From Nocardioides guangzhouensis (GTDB taxonomy: Bacteria; Actinomycetota; Actinomycetes; Propionibacteriales; Nocardioidaceae), in the NCBI RefSeq assembly GCF_004519545.1, contig NZ_SDKM01000009.1, forward strand, positions 83,005-147,004: a DNA stretch of 64,000 nucleotides, in the 5' to 3' direction. Position 1 is the stretch's first letter. Every line of letters starts with the position of its first letter. Positions 1 through 8,901 of this stretch are shown here, piece after piece. The notes under the pieces are model-generated. The model was not told where the DNA came from, ran no database searches, and saw only the letters and a list, made by a program, of their open reading frames with translations. The position numbers and the translations under genes are program-made.

Positions 1-533
1 CCTTTGCCGTCGAAGTCGACGCTGACCTCCCAGCCCACGCCCTGCTGCGGCTGGACCGCGTCGGCGCTGTCGATCTCCGCGCCGGAGAGGGCGGCGGGCC
101 CGAGCTGGAGGATCTCGCCGGTCTCGGTGTCCTGGACGTTGGACCGCTTCGAGGTGTCGGGCTCCTCGTCGGCCTGCTGGGCCTGACCGATCACCGGGTG
201 CACGGTGAGCTGCGCGGTACGGCCGATGACCTCCTTGGCCTGCTCGGGGTCCTGCACGTCGGGGAGCTCGACGAGGATCCGGTCCTCGCCGACGCGCGCC
301 AGCGTGGGCTCGGTGACGCCGAGGGCGTCGACGCGGCCGCGGAGGATCTCGATGGCGCGGTCGACGTTGGTGGCGTTGGCCTCGACACCGTTGGTGTCCT
401 TGGCCTGCAGCATGATCTGGGTGCCGCCGCGGAGGTCCAGGCCGAGCCGGGGCTTGACGTTCAGGGCCAGGGCCACGCACCCGGCCAGGAGGCCGAGCAC
501 GAGCAGGAGTCGGAGGAAGGCGCCGCGGGACAT
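1..533 (-). CDS. secD: Protein translocase subunit SecD (5' part, runs off the left edge)
   Basis: SecD works with SecF and SecYEG in the membrane to drive late steps of protein export with the proton gradient. The 177 visible residues begin with a short basic N-terminus and one hydrophobic segment (about residues 6-25). They continue into the SecD signature LGLDLRGGTQIMLQA and the first periplasmic domain (VDRAIEILRGRVDALGVTEP). The start at 533 is chosen because an AGGGAGG Shine-Dalgarno sequence sits 9 nt upstream of it, whereas it directly abuts the alternative ATG at 542. The six-helix membrane domain lies outside the window. Identification is firm for the family; SecF should follow off the left edge. 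Confidence 0.93.
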   Translation of the reverse strand, partial: MSRGAFLRLLLVLGLLAGCVALALNVKPRLGLDLRGGTQIMLQAKDTNGVEANATNVDRAIEILRGRVDALGVTEPTLARVGEDRILVELPDVQDPEQAKEVIGRTAQLTVHPVIGQAQQADEEPDTSKRSNVQDTETGEILQLGPAALSGAEIDSADAVQPQQGVGWEVSVDFDGK

Positions 534-630
534 GCGGGCCATCCTCCCTGAAGTGGCAGGTGTCACCCAATCGGGCGGGTGGGATGTGACCGGGTCGTGA
601 CCCGAGGGCCCGGACCAGGGGAACCACGTA

Positions 631-672
631 CGGCGCGACGCCGGGTCACGGAGGGGACCCGGCGCCGCGCCG
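631..672 (-). terminator. Strong hairpin closing the sugar operon
   Basis: A 17-bp stem with one mismatch (631-647 pairing with 656-672) and an 8-nt loop starts 25 nt after the stop codon of the last sugar-operon gene and lies before secD. There is no T-run, as is usual for high-GC actinobacterial terminators. It separates the sugar operon from secD. Confidence 0.65.
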
Positions 673-696
673 TGGCTGGTGTGGTGGTCGGACAGG

Positions 697-1650
697 TCAG
701 AAACGCAGTCCGCGCAGGTAGGCGTAGCCCACGTCCGCGGTCTGGATCGGCGTCACGTCGGGGCTGTCGTTCTCGACGATGTACTCCTCGACCTGGTGCG
801 CCCGGAAGATGCGCGCGAATTCGATGTAGCCGGTGCCGAGGTCGGCGTGGTCGCCGTTGGCCGGGTTGCGGTCCTTCACGTGGTACTGCCGGACCTGCTG
901 CGGCGTGGACAGAACCGTGTCGATCGCGAAGTCGATCGAGTCGGCGTCGCTCATGCCCAGGCCCTTGCCGCCGGTGACCGCCCAGTAGAGGTCGACCTCG
1001 AGGTGCACCAGCGCCGGGTCGAGCTCGCTGGTGAGCACGTCCCACGGGGTCACCCCGCCGCCGAGGTCGGTCGTGAACTCGTGCGCGTGGTTGTGGTAGC
1101 CGTAGGCCAGGCCGAGCATCCGGGCGGCGGCGGCCTCGGTGTTCATCTGCTCCGCCCAGGTCTGCCACTGCGCGAGCGACGCCGAGGCGAGGTAGGGCAC
1201 GTTGACGTAGCGCTGCCCCATCGTGACCGCGTTCGCGAGCTTGGTCTCGAGCGCGGCGGGCGTGGCACTGATCCCGTCGTGGCTCGACGAGGCCCGGATG
1301 CCGAGCCCGTCCAGCAGGGACCGGAGCTGCGCCGCGGTCCGGCCGTAGTAGCCGGCCAGCTCCACGCGCGGGTAGCCGGTGTCGGCGAGGTGCGCCAGGG
1401 TCTGCTCGACTCCGGCGCCGGTCATGATGGAGCGGAGCGTGTAGAGCTGGATGCTGATCCTGCCCGGCGGCACGGGCCGCCCCCGGGCGGGCTTCTTCGC
1501 GGGGGCCAGGGCCCCCGCGGGACCGGCCGTCCCGAGAACCGCCACTCCCGCAGCGGTCGCGAGGGAGCCGCGCAGGAACGAGCGTCGACTGGCGCCGCGC
1601 CGCTCCAGGGAGTCGCGCAGCGCTCCCTCACCGTCATAGCCGTAGCACAT
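697..1650 (-). CDS. Tat-exported sugar phosphate isomerase/epimerase-like TIM barrel
   Basis: 317 aa. The N-terminus carries a twin-arginine signal (RRSFLRG at about residues 22-28, then a hydrophobic stretch ending near an AGALA site), so the product is probably exported folded. The rest resembles AP-endonuclease-2/xylose-isomerase-like TIM barrels (ISIQLYTLRS at the first strand, later VHLEVDLYW and YHVKDRN, which carry the acidic and histidine metal ligands typical of the family). A GAGGAAGGA ribosome site precedes ATG 1650. It is the last gene of the sugar operon. Substrate unknown; export suggests action on an extracellular sugar or polyol. Family firm, reaction not. Confidence 0.8.
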   Translation of the reverse strand: MCYGYDGEGALRDSLERRGASRRSFLRGSLATAAGVAVLGTAGPAGALAPAKKPARGRPVPPGRISIQLYTLRSIMTGAGVEQTLAHLADTGYPRVELAGYYGRTAAQLRSLLDGLGIRASSSHDGISATPAALETKLANAVTMGQRYVNVPYLASASLAQWQTWAEQMNTEAAAARMLGLAYGYHNHAHEFTTDLGGGVTPWDVLTSELDPALVHLEVDLYWAVTGGKGLGMSDADSIDFAIDTVLSTPQQVRQYHVKDRNPANGDHADLGTGYIEFARIFRAHQVEEYIVENDSPDVTPIQTADVGYAYLRGLRF

Positions 1651-1727
1651 GTGGATCGTCCTTCCTCGTGGTTGACACCTGGTGTGGTCCCCCGCTCCCC
1701 CCGCGTGCTGGTCCCCCTCTGTCCCCG

Positions 1728-2735
1728 TCAGTCCTGGCTGCTGAAGGCCGCGTCGAACGCCGCGTCGGGCGCGTCGAAGGCCAGGTCACGCACGAACGCG
1801 AGCGCCTCGGGAGCACCGCGGAGCCGGTCCATGCCGGCGTCCTCCCACTCCACCGAGATCGGGCCGTCGTAGCCGATGGCGTTGAGCATCCGGAAGCACT
1901 GCTCCCACGGGACGTCCCCGTGACCCGTGGACACGAAGTCCCACCCCCGGCGCGGGTCGGCCCACGGCAGGTGCGAGCCCAGCCGGCCGTTGCGGCCGTT
2001 GCCGGTCAGCTTCTTCGTGTCCTTGCAGTCGACGTGGTAGATCCGGTCCTGGAAGTCCCACAGGAACCCGACCGGGTCGAGGTCCTGCCAGACCATGTGG
2101 GACGGGTCCCAGTTGAGGCCGAACGCCTCGCGGTGCCCGATCGCCTCCAGGGTGCGCACGGTCGTCCAGTAGTCGTAGGCGATCTCGGACGGGTGCACCT
2201 CGTGCGCGAACCGGACGCCGCACTCGTCGAAGACGTCGAGGATCGGGTTCCACCGGTCGGCGAAGTCGCGGTACCCCGCGTCCACCATCTCCTCGGTCGC
2301 CGGCGGGAACATCGCGACGTACTTCCAGATCGAGGAGCCGGTGAACCCGATCACCGTGTCCACGCCGAGGCGCTGGGCGGCCCGGGCGGTCATCTTCATC
2401 TCCTCGGCGGCGCGCTGGCGCACGCCCTCGGCGTCGCCGTCACCCCAGATGCGGTCCGGCAGGATCGCCCGGTGCCGCGCGTCGATCGGGTCGTCGCACA
2501 CCGCCTGGCCCTTGAGGTGGTTGGAGATCGCGTAGAGCTTCAGACCGTGCTTCTCCAGCAGGTCGAGCTTCGCCTTCACGTAGGCGTCGTCCTCGGCGGC
2601 CAGCCAGGGGTCGAGGTGGTCGCCCCAGCAGGCGATCTCCAGGCCGTCGTACCCCCAGCCCGACGCGAGCTCGCACATCTTCTCGAACGGCAGGTCGGCC
2701 CACTGGCCGGTGAACAGCGTGATCGGACGGGTCAT
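1728..2735 (-). CDS. Cytoplasmic sugar phosphate isomerase/epimerase family protein
   Basis: 335 aa TIM-barrel protein of the xylose-isomerase-like superfamily (IolE/ketose-3-epimerase-like). Visible family features are [13 protein letters not shown] in the N-terminal part, [12 protein letters not shown] (Glu/His ligands), [11 protein letters not shown] and [10 protein letters not shown] (Asp, His), and ISVEWEDAG near the C-terminus, which supplies the last acidic ligand. No signal peptide. It lies 30 bp downstream of xylA and is probably cotranscribed. Such proteins are often annotated as sugar phosphate isomerase/epimerase; the true substrate cannot be read from sequence. It may epimerise the sugar handled by the dehydrogenase two genes upstream. 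Confidence 0.8.
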   Translation of the reverse strand: MTRPITLFTGQWADLPFEKMCELASGWGYDGLEIACWGDHLDPWLAAEDDAYVKAKLDLLEKHGLKLYAISNHLKGQAVCDDPIDARHRAILPDRIWGDGDAEGVRQRAAEEMKMTARAAQRLGVDTVIGFTGSSIWKYVAMFPPATEEMVDAGYRDFADRWNPILDVFDECGVRFAHEVHPSEIAYDYWTTVRTLEAIGHREAFGLNWDPSHMVWQDLDPVGFLWDFQDRIYHVDCKDTKKLTGNGRNGRLGSHLPWADPRRGWDFVSTGHGDVPWEQCFRMLNAIGYDGPISVEWEDAGMDRLRGAPEALAFVRDLAFDAPDAAFDAAFSSQD

Positions 2736-2765
2736 AGTCGTCCCTTCGGTGATGGGTGGATCGGG

Positions 2766-3926
2766 TCAGCGCACGCCGAGCAGGTGCTCGAGGGCGAGCT
2801 GGTCGAGGGCCTCCTGGCCGACGCTGCGGGCGGCGAGACCCGCGACGTCGTGGTCCTCGGCGCGTAGGTCGGCCAGCGACTCCTCCGCACCGACCGTGGG
2901 CTGGTCGAGCTCGGCCACAGCGGCGGCGGCCGCGGCGGCCGCGACCTCGGGGTCGGCGCGGAAGGCCCGGACCTTCTCGCGCAGGATCAGGTAGTTGCGC
3001 ATGCAGGCCCGGGCGGACTCCCACACCCCGTCCTCGGCCTCCGCCCGCGGGGGCTTGAAGTCGAAGTGGAGGTACCCGTCGTACCGGCGGTCGGTGCCGG
3101 CGCCCTCGAGCGCGTCGACGGTCCAGAACGCGCCGCGGGTGTGGCCGGCACCGAAGCGCAGGTCCTGGTCGAAGCGCGGCCCGTGCTGCCCGTTGAGGTC
3201 GACGTGGAAGAGCTTGCCGTGCCACAGCGCCTGGCTGATGCCGTGCGCGAAGTTCAGCCCGGCCATCTCCTCGTGCCCGACCTCGGGGTTCAGCCCGACC
3301 ATCGACGGGTCGTCGAGCGCGCCGATGAACGCGATGGCGTGGCCGATGGTCGGTAGCAGGATGTCGCCGCGCGGCTCGTTGGGCTTGGGCTCGAGCGCGA
3401 ACCGGATCGCGTAGCCCTGCTCCTTCACGTAGGCGCAGAGCAGGTTGAGGGACTCGGCGTACCGGTCGAGCGCCGCAGCGACGTTCTTGCCGCCACCGTG
3501 CTCGGCGCCCTCCCGGCCGCCCCAGAGGACGAACGTCTCCGCGCCCAGCTCGGCCGCGAGGTCGACGTTGCGCAGCGTCTTGGCCAGCGCGTAGCGGCGG
3601 ACCGCCCGGCTGTTCGCGGTGAACGCGCCCTCCTTGAACACCGGGTCGCCGAAGAGGTTGGTGGTGACCATCTCGACGGCGAGGCCGGTGTCGGCCAGCG
3701 CCTTCGCGAACCGCTGGAGGGTCTCCTCGCGGGTGCGGTCGTCGGGGACCAGGTCGTCGTCGTGGAAGGTGACGGCGGCGGCCCCGAGCTCGGCGAGCCG
3801 CTCGGTCGCGGCGACCGGGTCCATCGGCGGCCGGCTCGCGGGGCCGAACACGTCGACCCCCTGCCAGCCGACCGTCCACAGGCCGAAGGAGAAGCGGTCC
3901 GCCGGGGTCGGCGTGTACGACGTCAT
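2766..3926 (-). CDS. xylA: Xylose isomerase
   Basis: 386 aa, the usual length of class I (Streptomyces-type) enzymes, which interconvert D-xylose and D-xylulose, or glucose and fructose, with two divalent metals. Visible active-site elements in order are FHDDDLVP (catalytic His), [17 protein letters not shown] (Glu ligand and active-site Lys), [22 protein letters not shown] and HFDFKPPR. The start at 3926 has AGGAGG about 7 nt upstream and overlaps the previous gene by ATGA, implying translational coupling. A longer open frame exists upstream but lies inside the dehydrogenase gene. No xylulokinase is in the window, so the next step of catabolism is encoded elsewhere. Confidence 0.95.
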   Translation of the reverse strand: MTSYTPTPADRFSFGLWTVGWQGVDVFGPASRPPMDPVAATERLAELGAAAVTFHDDDLVPDDRTREETLQRFAKALADTGLAVEMVTTNLFGDPVFKEGAFTANSRAVRRYALAKTLRNVDLAAELGAETFVLWGGREGAEHGGGKNVAAALDRYAESLNLLCAYVKEQGYAIRFALEPKPNEPRGDILLPTIGHAIAFIGALDDPSMVGLNPEVGHEEMAGLNFAHGISQALWHGKLFHVDLNGQHGPRFDQDLRFGAGHTRGAFWTVDALEGAGTDRRYDGYLHFDFKPPRAEAEDGVWESARACMRNYLILREKVRAFRADPEVAAAAAAAAVAELDQPTVGAEESLADLRAEDHDVAGLAARSVGQEALDQLALEHLLGVR

Positions 3927-5098
3927 GCGGGAACCTCCTGCCAGGAGCGGGTGTCGGAGCTGGTCTCGACGGCGGCGAGCACCCGCTGCACCTGGAGGCC
4001 GTCGGCGAACGACGGCTCCGGCTGCGTCCCGTCCGCGAGCGCGGTGACCAGGTCGACGACCTGGTGGGTGAAGCCGTGCTCGTAGCCGAGCCCGTGCCCG
4101 GGCGGCCACCACGCCGACACCCACGGGTGCCCGGCCTCGGTGACCACGATCCGGCGGAACCCGCCCTCGAGGTCGTCGATGGTCGCGTCGTGGAAGTGCA
4201 GGACGTTCATGTCCTCGAAGTCGAAGGCGATGCTGCCCTTCGAGCCGTTGACCTCGATCCGGATCGCGTTCTTGCGGCCGGTGGCGAAGCGAGTCGCCTC
4301 GAAGACGCCGAGCGCGCCGCCGCCGAACCGGGCCAGGAACACGGCGGCGTCGTCCACGGTCACCGGACCGCGCTCGGTGCCCGCCTGCCCGCTGAGGCCG
4401 CTGGAGCTCTCCGCGACCGGGCGCTCCTTGACGAAGGTCTCCAGCTGGCCGGAGACCTCGTGGATCGTCTCGCCGAGGATGTGCTGGGTCAGGTCGACTA
4501 CGTGGGCGCCGATGTCGCCGAGTGCGCCGGACCCGGCCTTCGCCTTGTCCAGTCGCCACGACAGTGGGGCGTCGGCGTCGACCAGCCAGTCCTGGAGGTA
4601 CTGCGCGCGGACGTGCCGCACCTCGCCCAGCCGGCCGTCGGCGACCAGCTTCCGGGCCAGCGCGATCGCGGGCACCCGGCGGTAGGTGAAGCCGACCATG
4701 GCCCGCACGCCGTGGGCGGCGGCCTTCTCGGCGGCGGCGGTCATCGCCTCCGCCTCGGCGACCGAGTTGGCCAGCGGCTTCTCGCACAGCACGTGCTTGC
4801 CGGCCTCGAGCGCGGCGATCGCGATCTCGGCGTGGGTGTCGCCGGGGGTGCAGACGTCGACCAGGTCGATGGTGTCGTCCTCGAGGACGCTCCGCCACGA
4901 GGTGCTGCTGCTCGCCCAGCCCAGCCGGGCGGCCGCCTCGGCCACGCCGGCGGCGTTGCGGCCGCAGACGACGGCCATCTCCGGGGCCAGCGGCAGGTCG
5001 AAGAAGTGCGGCGCGGTGCGCCAGGCCTGTGAGTGGGCGGCGCCCATGAAGGCGTACCCGATCATCCCGACCCGCAGGGCCGGCTTGTGCTCGGTCAT
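3923..5098 (-). CDS. Gfo/Idh/MocA family NAD(P)-dependent sugar/inositol dehydrogenase
   Basis: 391 aa. An N-terminal Rossmann fold is visible ([14 protein letters not shown] at residues 10-23, then [12 protein letters not shown]), followed by the family's CEKPLANS motif, in which Lys contributes to catalysis. A C-terminal alpha/beta substrate domain contains [10 protein letters not shown], whose His is the usual catalytic base. Members oxidise sugars, inositols or sugar acids. It overlaps xylA by four bases and sits downstream of the binding protein, with a hairpin between them. Substrate unknown; xylose, inositol or a rarer sugar would all fit the context. Confidence 0.88.
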   Translation of the reverse strand: MTEHKPALRVGMIGYAFMGAAHSQAWRTAPHFFDLPLAPEMAVVCGRNAAGVAEAAARLGWASSSTSWRSVLEDDTIDLVDVCTPGDTHAEIAIAALEAGKHVLCEKPLANSVAEAEAMTAAAEKAAAHGVRAMVGFTYRRVPAIALARKLVADGRLGEVRHVRAQYLQDWLVDADAPLSWRLDKAKAGSGALGDIGAHVVDLTQHILGETIHEVSGQLETFVKERPVAESSSGLSGQAGTERGPVTVDDAAVFLARFGGGALGVFEATRFATGRKNAIRIEVNGSKGSIAFDFEDMNVLHFHDATIDDLEGGFRRIVVTEAGHPWVSAWWPPGHGLGYEHGFTHQVVDLVTALADGTQPEPSFADGLQVQRVLAAVETSSDTRSWQEVPA

Positions 5099-5126
5099 GT
5101 GACCTCGATCCGTGGTCTCGGTGGGA

Positions 5127-5154
5127 GCCCCCTGCGCCCGAGAGCGCAGGGGGC
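5127..5154 (-). terminator. Perfect 11-bp hairpin between transporter and enzyme genes
   Basis: GCCCCCTGCGC and its exact complement form an 11-bp stem with a 6-nt loop in the 67-bp gap between the binding-protein gene and the dehydrogenase gene. Within an operon it would act as a partial terminator or mRNA-end stabiliser, making the binding protein more abundant than the enzymes (inference). Confidence 0.55.
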
Positions 5155-5165
5155 GTTGCGGGTCG

Positions 5166-6233
5166 TCAGGACTCGAACGCGGACGGCAGGTAGTCGTCGA
5201 CGTTGTCCTCGGTCACCACCGGGGCGAACAGCTGGATGGTGCGCGGCACCTCGACCTCGACCAGGTCGGACATCGACTTGCCCTGCACCAGGAGGCGGGC
5301 CAGCTTGATGCCGTCGGCGCCCTGCGTGGACGGGTAGATGACGGTCGCCTTGAGCACGCTGTTGCCGGACTTGATCTCGCGCATGGCGTTCGCCGAGCCG
5401 GCGCCACCGACCATCACGAACTCGTCGCGGCCCGCGTTCTTGATGGCCGCGAGCACGCCGACGCCCTGGTCGTCGTCGTGGTTCCAGAGGGCGTCGATCT
5501 TCGGCGCGGCCTGGAGCAGGTTCGAGGCCGCCTTCTCGCCACCTTCGACGGTGAAGTCGGCGGCGACCCGGTTGTCGACGTTCTGGCCGCACTCGGCCAG
5601 CGCGTCCTTGAAGCCCTGGCTGCGGTCCTGGGTCAGCGGCAGCGAGTCGATGCCGGCGATCTCGGCGACCACGGCGTTCTTGTCGTCGCCGACCTGCTCG
5701 CAGACGTACTGGCCGGCCGAGACGCCCATCCCGTAGTTGTCGCCGAGCACGGTCACGCGGGCCGCGTTCGGGTCGTCGAACTCGCGGTCGACGTTGATCA
5801 CCGGGATGCCGGCCTGCATGGCCTTCAGCGCCACCGGGGTCATCGCGGCACCGTCGAACGGCAGCAGCACGATCGCGTCGACGCCGTCGTTGATGAACGT
5901 CTCGACCTGGCTGATCTGCAGGTTGACGTCGTTGGTGCCCGCCGGGACCCGCAGCTCGACGTCGGAGTAGTTGTCGGCGGTGTCCTTGGCGGCGTTCGTG
6001 ATCGCCGCCATCCAGCCGTGGTCGGCGGCCGGCGCGGAGAAGCCGATCACGACCTTGTCGCCGGCCTCGTCGTTGGACCCCTTGTCGGCGTTGCTGGTGC
6101 CGCCGCTGTCGGACGAGGAGTCCTCCCGGGCGTTGCTCGTGCACGCCGCCAGGGACAGCGCCGTGAGCCCGGCGACGAAGCCGAGGGCGAGGCGCTGCGG
6201 CGCCCGGAGCGAGCGAGTGGACAGTGACTTCAT
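5166..6233 (-). CDS. Sugar ABC transporter substrate-binding lipoprotein (ribose/xylose-binding type)
   Basis: 355 aa. A lipoprotein signal with lipobox LSLAAC places the mature N-terminus at about Cys30 on the outer face of the membrane. A Ser/Asp-rich linker follows, then a periplasmic-binding-protein type 1 domain: VVIGFSAPAADHGWMAAI, DAIVLLPFDGAAM, GIPVINVDREF, and NHDDDQGVGVLAAI near the C-terminus. These are hallmarks of the RbsB/XylF/inositol-binding group. Start 6233 has AAGGAG about 7 nt upstream. It is encoded with its permease and ATPase just upstream. Exact sugar unknown; the neighbouring xylA favours an aldopentose. Confidence 0.9.
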   Translation of the reverse strand: MKSLSTRSLRAPQRLALGFVAGLTALSLAACTSNAREDSSSDSGGTSNADKGSNDEAGDKVVIGFSAPAADHGWMAAITNAAKDTADNYSDVELRVPAGTNDVNLQISQVETFINDGVDAIVLLPFDGAAMTPVALKAMQAGIPVINVDREFDDPNAARVTVLGDNYGMGVSAGQYVCEQVGDDKNAVVAEIAGIDSLPLTQDRSQGFKDALAECGQNVDNRVAADFTVEGGEKAASNLLQAAPKIDALWNHDDDQGVGVLAAIKNAGRDEFVMVGGAGSANAMREIKSGNSVLKATVIYPSTQGADGIKLARLLVQGKSMSDLVEVEVPRTIQLFAPVVTEDNVDDYLPSAFES

Positions 6234-6298
6234 CGTGGTGCTCCTTGCTGGATGTGGTGGTGAGGTGGCGTTGCGGGCAGGCGCCCGGAACGACCGCG

Positions 6299-7348
6299 TC
6301 AGGTGACGTCGCTGCGTCGCGCCAGCCGCTGCTGGAGGAGCACGGCGACGACGATGATCAGGCCCTTGACGACGGACTGGGCCGAGACCGAGAGGTTGTT
6401 GAGCGCGAAGACGTTGGACAGCGTCGTGAAGATGAGGACGCCGAGGACGGTGCCGATGATCGTGCCGCGGCCGCCGGAGAGCAGGGTCCCGCCGATGACC
6501 ACCGCGGCGATCGCGTCGAGCTCGTAGAGCAGCCCGTGGGTCGAGCTGCCGGTGGTGGTCCGCGACACCAGCATGATCGCCGCGATGCCGCAGCAGACGC
6601 CGACGAGGACGTAGAGCAGGACGGTGTGCCGCTTCACGTCGATGCCGGCCAGGCGCGCGGCCTCCGGGTTGCCGCCGACGGCCAGCGTGCGGCGGCCGAA
6701 CGTCGTCCGGTTGAGCAGCACCCAGCCGATCGCGGAGACCAGGATGAAGATCCAGACGATGATCGGGATGCCGAGCGGCTCCTTCGCGAACGCGTCGCTG
6801 AAGGCGGGGACGCTGACGATCTGGGTACGGCGCTCGGAGATGATCTCGGCCAGGCCGCGGGCGCTGGCGAGCATGGCGAGGGTGGCGATGAACGGCACGA
6901 CGCCGCCGTACGCGATCAGCAGGCCGTTGACCAGGCCGCAACCGCCGCCGACCAGGACGGCCGCGCCCACCATGACCAGCCAGTGGTTGTCGTTGGCCAT
7001 CGTCTGGGTCGCGATCGTGGTGCACCACACCGACGAGAGCGCGACGATCGCGCCGACCGACAGGTCGATGCCCCCGCCGGTGATCACGAAGGTCATGCCG
7101 ATGCTCACCACGCCGATCACCGCCGCGAGCCGGAGGATCGTCATCGCGTTGTCGATGTCGGCGAACCGGTCGCCGGCGGTGATCACGCCGACCACGCAGA
7201 GCAGGCCCAGGGCGACGATCAGCCCGAGGTTGTGCCCGGTGCTGCTGCGCAGCAGGGCGAGGCGACCCGGTCGGTCGTCGCGGCGCGCCTCGCGCTCGAC
7301 CCGTGCGGTGTCCGCGGCGGGTGCAGAGGTCGTCGGGGTGTCGCTCAT
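6299..7348 (-). CDS. Sugar ABC transporter permease (RbsC/XylH-like)
   Basis: 349 aa, very hydrophobic with about eight to ten membrane helices. The GGGIDLSVGAIVALSSV segment (about residues 90-107) and GRRTLAVGGNPEAARLAGI are typical of CUT2-class sugar permeases. Start 7348 is preferred because it overlaps the ATPase stop by ATGA; the longer upstream frame lies inside the ATPase gene. Forms the membrane channel with the ATPase encoded upstream and the lipoprotein downstream. Confidence 0.9.
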   Translation of the reverse strand: MSDTPTTSAPAADTARVEREARRDDRPGRLALLRSSTGHNLGLIVALGLLCVVGVITAGDRFADIDNAMTILRLAAVIGVVSIGMTFVITGGGIDLSVGAIVALSSVWCTTIATQTMANDNHWLVMVGAAVLVGGGCGLVNGLLIAYGGVVPFIATLAMLASARGLAEIISERRTQIVSVPAFSDAFAKEPLGIPIIVWIFILVSAIGWVLLNRTTFGRRTLAVGGNPEAARLAGIDVKRHTVLLYVLVGVCCGIAAIMLVSRTTTGSSTHGLLYELDAIAAVVIGGTLLSGGRGTIIGTVLGVLIFTTLSNVFALNNLSVSAQSVVKGLIIVVAVLLQQRLARRSDVT

Positions 7349-8901
7349 GCGACGTCTCCTTCCATCACGAGGTCGAGGACCCCGGACTCGTCGATGTCGG
7401 TCGCCGGTCCTTCGTGGACGACCGTTCCGTCGCTGATGACGAGGACCCGGTCGGAGAGACCGAGCACCTCCTCGACCTCGCTGGAGACGACCAGCACGGC
7501 GACGCCGTCGTCGGCCAGGCGCCGGACGAGGTTGTAGATCTCGGTACGGGCGCCGACGTCGACGCCGCGGGTCGGCTCGTCGAGCAGCAGCACCCGGCAC
7601 TCCCGCAGCAGCCACCGCGCCAGCACGACCTTCTGCTGGTTGCCGCCGGACAGGGTGCGGACCGCGCGGTCCACGCCCTCAGGCCGTACGTCGAGCGACT
7701 CGGTCAGCTCGCCCGCCCGGCGCCGCTCGGCCCCGCTGTCGAGGAAGCCGCCCTTCGCGAACCGGGACAACGACGACACGGTGACGTTGCGGTAGACCGC
7801 CTGGTCGAGCAGCAGGCCCTGGCTCTTGCGCTCCTCCGGGCACAGGCCGATGCCGGCGGCGACCGCGGCGCGGACCGACCCGCGGCGGAGCTTGCGTCCG
7901 TCCACGGTGACCGTGCCGGCCGAGGCCCGGCGGGCGCCGTACAGGGTCTCGAGGATCTCCGAGCGACCCGACCCGACCAGGCCGGCCAGGCCGACGATCT
8001 CGCCGGCGTGCACGGTGAGGTCGACGTCGCGGAAGCGGCCGGCGCCGGCCAGCCCGCGGACCTCGAGGACCGGGGTCCCGGTGTCGCGCGGCCGCTCGGG
8101 GCGGGGCGGGAAGACGTACTCGATCGAGCGGCCGGTCATCAGCCGGATCAGGTCGGCGGTCGGCGTCTCGCGGGCGGGCAGCCCCGTGGCGACGGTGCGG
8201 CCGTCCTTGAGGACCGTGATCCGGTCACCGATCTCGCGGATCTCCTCGAGCCGGTGGGAGATGTAGATGATCGCGACGCCCTCCGCGGAGAGGTCCCGGA
8301 TCACCCGGAACAGGTTGCGGACCTCCTCCTGGTCCAGCGCCGCGGTGGGCTCGTCGAGGACGAGCAGCCGGGTGTCGTGCGAGAGCGCGCGGGCCATGCT
8401 GACGATCTGCTGCCCTGCGGGTGACAGGTCCCCGACCAGGCGGCCCGGGTCGATCTCGCCGTGGCCGAGCCGGGTCAGCAGCTTCCGCGACCGGTCGGCG
8501 GCCTCGCCGCGCCGGGTGAAGCCGCCGGCGGAGACCTCGTGGCCGAGGAAGACGTTCTCGGCCACGGTCAGCCCGGGCACCAGGTCGAGCTCCTGGTAGA
8601 TCGTGGAGATCCCGCGCTTCATGGCTGCCACCGGCGTGGTCAGCCGCACGGACTCGCCGTCCCAGACGATCTCGCCCTCGTCGGGCTGGTAGGACGCGGA
8701 CAGCACCTTGATCAGCGTGGACTTGCCGGCGCCGTTCTGGCCGAGCAGGCAGTGCACCTCGCCGCGGCGTACGTCGAGGTCGACGCCGCCGAGGGCCAGC
8801 ACGCCGGGGAACCGCTTGGTGATCCCCCGCATGTGCAGCAGGGCGGAGCCGTTCTCGCTGCCCGGCGTGGTCGCGGCGGTGGCCGTCGGGCCTTCGGTCA
8901 T
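7345..8901 (-). CDS. Sugar ABC transporter ATP-binding protein, double NBD (RbsA/XylG-like)
   Basis: 518 aa containing two tandem ATPase domains, as in CUT2 importers. The first has Walker A GQNGAGKST (about residues 58-66), signature LSPAGQQ and Walker B LLVLDEPTAAL. The second has a degenerate Walker A (GLVGSGRSE) but intact LSGGNQQK and LLLDEPTRGVD. A degenerate second P-loop is normal in this family. Start 8901 overlaps the ROK regulator stop by ATGA. Energises uptake through the downstream permease. Confidence 0.92.
   Translation of the reverse strand: MTEGPTATAATTPGSENGSALLHMRGITKRFPGVLALGGVDLDVRRGEVHCLLGQNGAGKSTLIKVLSASYQPDEGEIVWDGESVRLTTPVAAMKRGISTIYQELDLVPGLTVAENVFLGHEVSAGGFTRRGEAADRSRKLLTRLGHGEIDPGRLVGDLSPAGQQIVSMARALSHDTRLLVLDEPTAALDQEEVRNLFRVIRDLSAEGVAIIYISHRLEEIREIGDRITVLKDGRTVATGLPARETPTADLIRLMTGRSIEYVFPPRPERPRDTGTPVLEVRGLAGAGRFRDVDLTVHAGEIVGLAGLVGSGRSEILETLYGARRASAGTVTVDGRKLRRGSVRAAVAAGIGLCPEERKSQGLLLDQAVYRNVTVSSLSRFAKGGFLDSGAERRRAGELTESLDVRPEGVDRAVRTLSGGNQQKVVLARWLLRECRVLLLDEPTRGVDVGARTEIYNLVRRLADDGVAVLVVSSEVEEVLGLSDRVLVISDGTVVHEGPATDIDESGVLDLVMEGDVA

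Noticed and set aside
2766..4898. 710-aa minus-strand frame containing xylose isomerase
   Set aside because: The first 320 residues are an arginine-rich shadow of the dehydrogenase gene; the true start is ATG 3926 with a good ribosome site.
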